64,000 nt of DNA. Origin: Bradyrhizobium sp. SZCCT0231. Its GTDB lineage: Bacteria; Pseudomonadota; Alphaproteobacteria; Rhizobiales; Xanthobacteraceae. A model generated the notes under the pieces. It was not told the DNA's origin. It did not search any database and saw only the letters and a list, made by a program, of their open reading frames with translations. The stretch spans positions 62,001 through 126,000 of the forward strand of contig NZ_JAFCKP010000011.1 in assembly GCF_018130245.1 (NCBI RefSeq), in the 5' to 3' direction. Of the stretch, positions 59,848 to 64,000 are shown piece by piece; position 1 is the stretch's first letter; each line of letters opens with the position of its first letter. A program made the translations under genes and the position numbers.

Positions 59848-60798
59848 ATGATTCACTCGAGGCGACTCCTCGCGCTGGCAGCAGTCGTGCTGCTCGCCTT
59901 GAGCAGCGGCATGGCCGCTGCTTCTCCGGCCAAGTCCAAGACCGCTGCGGCCGCCCCCGCCGCGCCGCCGCCCCCGCCGTTCGAGCCGTTGCCGCCGCCG
60001 AAGGTCTACCTGTTTCGCGGCGCCATGGGCCCGATCTTCTCGACCGGCATGGACCGGCTCGGCGAGAAGCTGACACAGGCCGGCTTCTCGGCCGACGTCT
60101 ATGAATTCACCCTGTGCCGGCTGATCGGCAACCGCGTCATCGCCAGCTACAAGGAGAAGGCGGCGCCGATCGTGCTGGTCGGCCACTCGATGGGCGGGCT
60201 GTGCTCGATCGTCATCTCCGAGATGGCGGCCAAGGAGAACATCCCGATCAGCCTCGTCATCGCCATCGATCCCGCACACGCGACCGGCGACGTGCCGCTC
60301 AATGTCGAGCGCTTCATCAACATCTTCCTGTCCGACAGCGTGCTCGGCGGCGGCGACGTCGTGGTGGTACCCGGCTATCGCGGCCATTATGCGAGTTACG
60401 ACCTGAAGGAAAACAGCCGCGTCTCGCACATCAACATCGAGAAATCCGACGACATCCACCGCCAGATCGTCGAGATGGTGACGCAGCTGCCGCGCATTCC
60501 CCCGCAGGCCCAGGCCGATGCCGTGCCGCTGCGCTATCTCGTGCCGGCGGATACGCTGGTCGAATTGTGGGACAGCGGCGTGCGGGTACCGGTGCGCCGC
60601 GGCGACACCATGGAGAGCATCGCCGCAGCCAACCGCGTGCCGCTGTGGACGCTCGCGCAGAGCAATTCATTGCCGGAGAACGCTCAGCTCACCCCGGGCC
60701 AGACCATCATCGTCCCCCGCCATCTGACCCCGCCCGAGCCGGCCGCCGCGATGGCGGTGCCGCCGCCGGCGGCACCGCCGACGGGTGGACGAAAATAA
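59848..60798 (+). CDS. Secreted alpha/beta-hydrolase-like protein with C-terminal LysM domain
   Basis: A 316-residue exported protein. A signal peptide (LLALAAVVLLALSSGMAAA) is followed by a Pro/Ala linker. The hydrolase domain has VYLFRGAMGPIFSTGMD, the nucleophile elbow VLVGHSMGGLCSIV, the acid in VIAIDPAH and the probable His in VSHINIEKSDDIHR. A C-terminal LysM-like domain (RRGDTMESIAAANRVPLWTL) could bind peptidoglycan or chitin-type glycans. It is a paralogue of 54314-55033, which lacks LysM. The frame opens at 59731; 59848 gives the signal peptide. Confidence 0.75.
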   Translation: MIHSRRLLALAAVVLLALSSGMAAASPAKSKTAAAAPAAPPPPPFEPLPPPKVYLFRGAMGPIFSTGMDRLGEKLTQAGFSADVYEFTLCRLIGNRVIASYKEKAAPIVLVGHSMGGLCSIVISEMAAKENIPISLVIAIDPAHATGDVPLNVERFINIFLSDSVLGGGDVVVVPGYRGHYASYDLKENSRVSHINIEKSDDIHRQIVEMVTQLPRIPPQAQADAVPLRYLVPADTLVELWDSGVRVPVRRGDTMESIAAANRVPLWTLAQSNSLPENAQLTPGQTIIVPRHLTPPEPAAAMAVPPPAAPPTGGRK

Positions 60799-60855
60799 AA
60801 GGTCCTTTCGCCGAGAACGCAGCGCTTGTTGAGTGGGCGGTCGTTCCGCAAACTC

Positions 60856-60939
60856 GTCATGCCCGGGCTTGTCCCGGGCATCCACGTTCTTGGTACGGGA
60901 CGAAAGATCGTGGATGGCCGGGACAAGCCCGGCCATGAC
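60856..60939. repeat. Palindromic repeat, 'GTCATGCCCGGGCTTGTCCCGGGCATCCACG' family
   Basis: Starts GTCATGCCCGGGCTTGTCCC and ends GGACAAGCCCGGCCATGAC with GGGCATCCACG / CGTGGATGGCC arms. It separates the convergent LysM hydrolase and tartrate-dehydrogenase-like genes. Confidence 0.78.
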
Positions 60940-60951
60940 GTAGAGCCGTGA

Positions 60952-62025
60952 TCAAACATTCGACCCCTGGATCGCATCGATCACGGCATCGGTCACGTCC
61001 TTCGTCGTCGCCTTGCCGCCGACATCCGGCGTCAGCACGCCGGCCGCGCAGACGCGCTCGACGGCGGCCATGAGCCGCGAGGCCGCGTCCTTCTCGCCGA
61101 GATGCTCGAGCATCTGCGCGCCGGTCCAGAACGTCGCGACCGGGTTGGCGATGCCCTTGCCGGTGATGTCGAAGGCCGAGCCGTGGATCGGCTCGAACAT
61201 CGAGGGAAAGCGGCGCTGCGGATCGATGTTGCCGGTCGGCGCGACGCCGAGGCTTCCCGCCAGCGCGCCGGCGAGATCGGAGAGAATGTCGGCATGGAGG
61301 TTGGTCGCGACGATGGTGTCGAGGCTCTTCGGATGCAGCGTCATGCGCACCGTCATGGCGTCGACCAGCATCTTGTCCCAGCTGACATCAGGGAATTCAC
61401 CGGCGACCTCGGCCGCAATCTCGTCCCACATCACCATGCCGTGGCGCTGTGCGTTCGACTTGGTCACGACGGTCAGCAGCTTGCGCGGGCGCGACTGCGC
61501 GAGCTGGAACGCGTAGCGCATGATGCGGGTGACGCCGACGCGGGTGAAGACGGCGACTTCGGTGCCGACCTCCTCCGGCAGGCCCCTATGGGCGCGGCCG
61601 CCCATGCCGGCATATTCGCCTTCCGAATTCTCGCGCACGATCACCCAGTCGAGATCGCCGACGCCGACATTGCGCAGCGGCGAGGCCACGCCCGGCAGGA
61701 TCTTCGTCGGCCGCACATTGGCGTATTGGTCGAAGCCCTGGCAGATCGGCAGCCGCAGGCCCCACAGCGTGATGTGGTCGGGCACATCGGGGGCGCCGAC
61801 CGCGCCGAAATAGATCGCGTCGAACTTTTTCAGTTCGCTGAGGCCGTCGGCCGGCATCATCACGCCGTGCTTCCTGTAATAGTCCGAGCCCCAGTCGAAC
61901 GTCTTGACGTTGAAGGCGAGATCGCCGCTGCGCTTTGCGAGCGCCTCCAGCACGCGGAGACCGGCCGAGATCACCTCGGGGCCGATGCCGTCGGCGGGAA
62001 TGGCTGCGATCGAATGGGTGCGCAT
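60952..62025 (-). CDS. Tartrate / D-malate dehydrogenase-like (isopropylmalate dehydrogenase family)
   Basis: A 357-residue NAD-dependent beta-decarboxylating dehydrogenase. It starts AAIPADGIGPEVISAG, with the substrate Arg region RLPICQGFDQYANVRPTKILPG, and the signature VRENSEGEYAG. The Lys/Asp catalytic set is in VVTKSNAQRHG, MLVDAMTVRM and LHADILSDLAG. The family cannot be resolved further by eye: tartrate (TtuC-type), D-malate (DmlA) and 3-isopropylmalate (LeuB) enzymes are close. The divergent LysR supports a catabolic role. Confidence 0.82.
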   Translation of the reverse strand: MRTHSIAAIPADGIGPEVISAGLRVLEALAKRSGDLAFNVKTFDWGSDYYRKHGVMMPADGLSELKKFDAIYFGAVGAPDVPDHITLWGLRLPICQGFDQYANVRPTKILPGVASPLRNVGVGDLDWVIVRENSEGEYAGMGGRAHRGLPEEVGTEVAVFTRVGVTRIMRYAFQLAQSRPRKLLTVVTKSNAQRHGMVMWDEIAAEVAGEFPDVSWDKMLVDAMTVRMTLHPKSLDTIVATNLHADILSDLAGALAGSLGVAPTGNIDPQRRFPSMFEPIHGSAFDITGKGIANPVATFWTGAQMLEHLGEKDAASRLMAAVERVCAAGVLTPDVGGKATTKDVTDAVIDAIQGSNV

Positions 62026-62124
62026 GGGGAAGGCTCCGTGTGAGAGATCGCGCCGGCCTGTCTGACCGTCTGCGTCGGCGGCGAATCTAGATGGGAGTGC
62101 AGGCCGAATTCAATCGGCGCTGGT

Positions 62125-62145
62125 TTATACAAAAAAATGATATAA
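62125..62145. promoter_or_regulatory. LysR-type operator (TTATA-N11-TATAA)
   Basis: TTATA at 62125-62129 and TATAA at 62141-62145 are inverted and 11 nt apart, fitting the T-N11-A consensus of LysR-type regulators. It lies 31 nt before the LysR ATG, in the divergent promoter region. A second palindrome GTCTCGGCGAGAC (62148-62160) follows directly. Confidence 0.55.
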
Positions 62146-62175
62146 TCGTCTCGGCGAGACGAAAGGATTTGCGGG

Positions 62176-63090
62176 ATGGAGTTGCATCAGCTCCGATGCT
62201 TCGTGGCGGCGGCCGAGCAGCTGCATTTCGGCCGCGCGGCGCAGCATCTCCAGATGCTGCCCTCTGCGCTCGGCCGGCAGATCCGGCTGCTGGAGGAAGA
62301 CCTGGGCACGCGGCTGTTTGCGCGGACCACGCGCGCGGTGTCGCTCACCGAGGACGGCGCGACGCTGCTGCGCGATGCCCGCGCCATCCTCGCCAAGGTC
62401 GAGGCGGTCGAGAGTAACCTTCGCAACCGCTCGCGCGCGGGGGCTGCACGGCGGCTGCGTGTCGGTGCCATCGACAGCGCGGCAGCGGGGCTGCTGCCGC
62501 CGCTCCTGCGCGATTTCCGCGCCAGGCACCCTGAGATTGCGGTGCAGCTCCTCGAGGACAAGACCGTCCGGCTGCTGCCGAAGATCTTGACCGGCGCGCT
62601 CGATCTCGCCTTCGTCCGCCCGCCCGGTCGCGCCGACAAGAGGCTCGAATTTCGCGACCTGCTCCAGGAGACCGCCATCGTGGCGTTCCCGCGGCGGCAC
62701 GCGCTGGCCGGGCGCAAATCGGTCACGCTGGCCGAGATCGCCGACGAGGCGATGCTGGTGCCGGACCGCCGCTCGCGGCCGCATAGCCATGACCTCACGG
62801 TCAAGCTGTTCGAGCAGGCCGGCCTGACACCGCGTATCGTGCAGGTCGCCGACGAGAAGCAGACCATCATCAATCTGGTGGCAACCAAGCTCGGGGTCGC
62901 GATCGTGCCGCGCTGGACCGCGCGGATGGCAGTCTCGGGCGTGCGCTTCGTGCCGCTCCGACCGAAGCAGACCGGCCCCGGCCGCCTGCCGCTCGCCGCC
63001 GTCTGGCTGCGCGGCTCGCGCGATCCGGCCCGCGACGCCATGCTGGCCGTGCTGGAGGCCCGGCTGCGCAGCTATGCGCGGGAGGCGTGA
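62176..63090 (+). CDS. LysR-family transcriptional regulator
   Basis: A 304-residue regulator. The N-terminal winged helix (MELHQLRCFVAAAEQLHFGR, then SALGRQIRLLEEDLGTRLF) is followed by a co-inducer-binding domain resembling the CatR/BenM type (RLRVGAIDSAAAGLLPPLLRDF). It is divergent from the tartrate-dehydrogenase-like gene and probably controls it. The stop TGA overlaps a GTG of the aspartate dehydrogenase frame (GTGA, 63087-63090). Confidence 0.9.
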   Translation: MELHQLRCFVAAAEQLHFGRAAQHLQMLPSALGRQIRLLEEDLGTRLFARTTRAVSLTEDGATLLRDARAILAKVEAVESNLRNRSRAGAARRLRVGAIDSAAAGLLPPLLRDFRARHPEIAVQLLEDKTVRLLPKILTGALDLAFVRPPGRADKRLEFRDLLQETAIVAFPRRHALAGRKSVTLAEIADEAMLVPDRRSRPHSHDLTVKLFEQAGLTPRIVQVADEKQTIINLVATKLGVAIVPRWTARMAVSGVRFVPLRPKQTGPGRLPLAAVWLRGSRDPARDAMLAVLEARLRSYAREA

Positions 63091-63125
63091 GCGGCTATGA
63101 CATCGGCCAGGACAGAGGGATGGCG

Positions 63126-63950
63126 ATGACGGATCAGAAGGCTTCGAACGCATTGCGGGTAGCCATTGCAGGGCTGGGCTCGATCGGCACCAAGATCGCG
63201 ACTGCGCTCGACCAGGGCATCGAAGGTCTGGCGCTGTCCGCCGTCGCGGTGCGCGATCCTGCCAAGCATCAGGCCTTTCTCGCCGGCCTGCGCCGCCCGC
63301 CGCAAATCCTGCCGATCGACCAGCTTGGCGAGGCCGCCGACATCGTGGTCGAATGCGCGCCGAGCAGCCAGCTGCGCGCGATCGTCGAGCCTGCGGTGAG
63401 GCGCGGCAAGTCCGCGGTCGTGGTCAGCGTCGGCGGGCTGCTCGACAATTTCGATCTCGTCGATCTCGCCCGCGCCAATGGCGGCCGCATCCTCGTGCCG
63501 ACCGGCGCGCTGATCGGCCTCGATGCCGTCAACGCCGCCGCGGTCGGCACTATTCATTCCGTGAAGATGGTCACGCGCAAGCCGATCGACGGGCTGAAGG
63601 GCGCGCCGTTCATCGTCCAGAACAACATCGACATCGACAATCTGCGCGAGCCGCTGAAACTGTTCGAGGGCAGCGCGCGCGAAGCGGCGAAAGGCTTTCC
63701 GGCCAACGTCAATGTCGCTGTTGCGCTGTCGCTGGCGGGCATCGGACCCGATCGCACCCAGATTCAGGTTTGGGCCGACCCCACCGTGACGCGTAATGTT
63801 CATCGCATCGAGGTCGAGGCGGATTCGGCGCGGTTCTCGATGGGCATCGAGAACATCCCGTCCGAAAATCCCAAGACGGGCCTGATCACCGCACTGTCGG
63901 TGATCGCGCTGCTCCGCAAGCAGCGCGCCACGCTCTGCATGGGGACGTGA
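63126..63950 (+). CDS. Aspartate dehydrogenase (NadX-like)
   Basis: A 274-residue NAD(P)-dependent oxidoreductase, with Rossmann motif VAIAGLGSIGTKIATAL and the family blocks VVECAPSSQLRAIVEPA, RILVPTGALIGLDAV and FPANVNVAVALSLAGIGPDRT. The enzyme converts L-aspartate to iminoaspartate or oxaloacetate and ammonia. No nadA/nadC genes are adjacent, so a role in NAD synthesis is not supported here. The frame starts at GTG 63087; AGAGGG lies 6 nt before ATG 63126. Confidence 0.85.
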   Translation: MTDQKASNALRVAIAGLGSIGTKIATALDQGIEGLALSAVAVRDPAKHQAFLAGLRRPPQILPIDQLGEAADIVVECAPSSQLRAIVEPAVRRGKSAVVVSVGGLLDNFDLVDLARANGGRILVPTGALIGLDAVNAAAVGTIHSVKMVTRKPIDGLKGAPFIVQNNIDIDNLREPLKLFEGSAREAAKGFPANVNVAVALSLAGIGPDRTQIQVWADPTVTRNVHRIEVEADSARFSMGIENIPSENPKTGLITALSVIALLRKQRATLCMGT

Positions 63951-64000
63951 TGGGGTGAGATTGCATTAGCCCAGAGGGCGGTGCGCTCCCTCTCCCGCAA

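Noticed and set aside
63951-64000. Possible gene start at the right edge
   Set aside because: Only 50 nt remain after the aspartate dehydrogenase stop, with a purine/pyrimidine-rich stretch that may begin another repeat; too little to call.

Overview
The window looks like a chromosomal segment of a Bradyrhizobium-type alphaproteobacterium. The reasons are uniformly high GC with strong G/C in third codon positions, an alphaproteobacterial division and cell-wall (dcw) gene order ending ftsQ-ftsA-ftsZ-lpxC-bamD-recN-ligA, a long FtsZ linker, an alphaproteobacterial type-A RNase P RNA, and many short palindromic intergenic repeats of the kind found in Bradyrhizobium. The genus is inferred; no database was searched.

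Layout. 0-6 kb: transport (EmrB-type MFS, ABC exporter, MATE, TauE-like exporter). A regulated-looking promoter and a possible 24-residue leader peptide precede the ABC exporter. 6-12 kb: small secreted protein, MocR regulator divergent from a DUF983 protein, rnpB (minus strand), a DGPF/YCII protein paired with an ECF42-type sigma factor, and an AmpD-like amidase. 12.4-34.9 kb: the dcw cluster on the plus strand: rsmH, ftsL, ftsI, murE, murF, mraY, murD, ftsW, murG, murC, murB, ddl, ftsQ, ftsA, ftsZ (followed by a strong terminator), then lpxC. Two non-canonical genes interrupt it: a membrane-anchored hypothetical after murD and a SAM methyltransferase between murG and murC. Three palindromic repeats also lie between its essential genes. 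35-40 kb: bamD, recN and ligA. 40-55 kb: mixed housekeeping and accessory genes (Bcr/CflA MFS, aminopeptidase P, PrmA, an orphan Flp pilin, a phytoene-desaturase-like oxidoreductase, a membrane protein fused to a spermidine-synthase domain, GDPD, L,D-transpeptidase, an ABC-2 exporter). 55-64 kb: a MarR / orphan binding protein / P450 module, a CGNR regulator divergent from an alpha/beta hydrolase, two related secreted GHSxG hydrolase-like proteins, and a tartrate-dehydrogenase-like enzyme divergent from a LysR/aspartate-dehydrogenase pair.

How the genes work together. The core supplies peptidoglycan precursor synthesis (MurC-F, MraY, MurG, Ddl), septal synthesis (FtsI, FtsW), the divisome scaffold (FtsL, FtsQ, FtsA, FtsZ), lipid A commitment (LpxC) and outer-membrane protein assembly (BamD). 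The amidase and L,D-transpeptidase elsewhere act on the same wall.

Most interesting points: (1) ligA is a mosaic: its first ~1.2 kb is AT-rich and carries an unusual ~90-residue N-terminal extension, then switches abruptly to host-like GC. (2) Two tandem 31-bp inverted repeats of identical geometry sit between the CGNR regulator and the hydrolase. (3) Two paralogous secreted lipase-like proteins of unassigned function lie about 5 kb apart. (4) At least 15 palindromic repeats in several families share a nested 14-bp palindrome. I found no tRNA, rRNA other than none, CRISPR array or complete insertion sequence.
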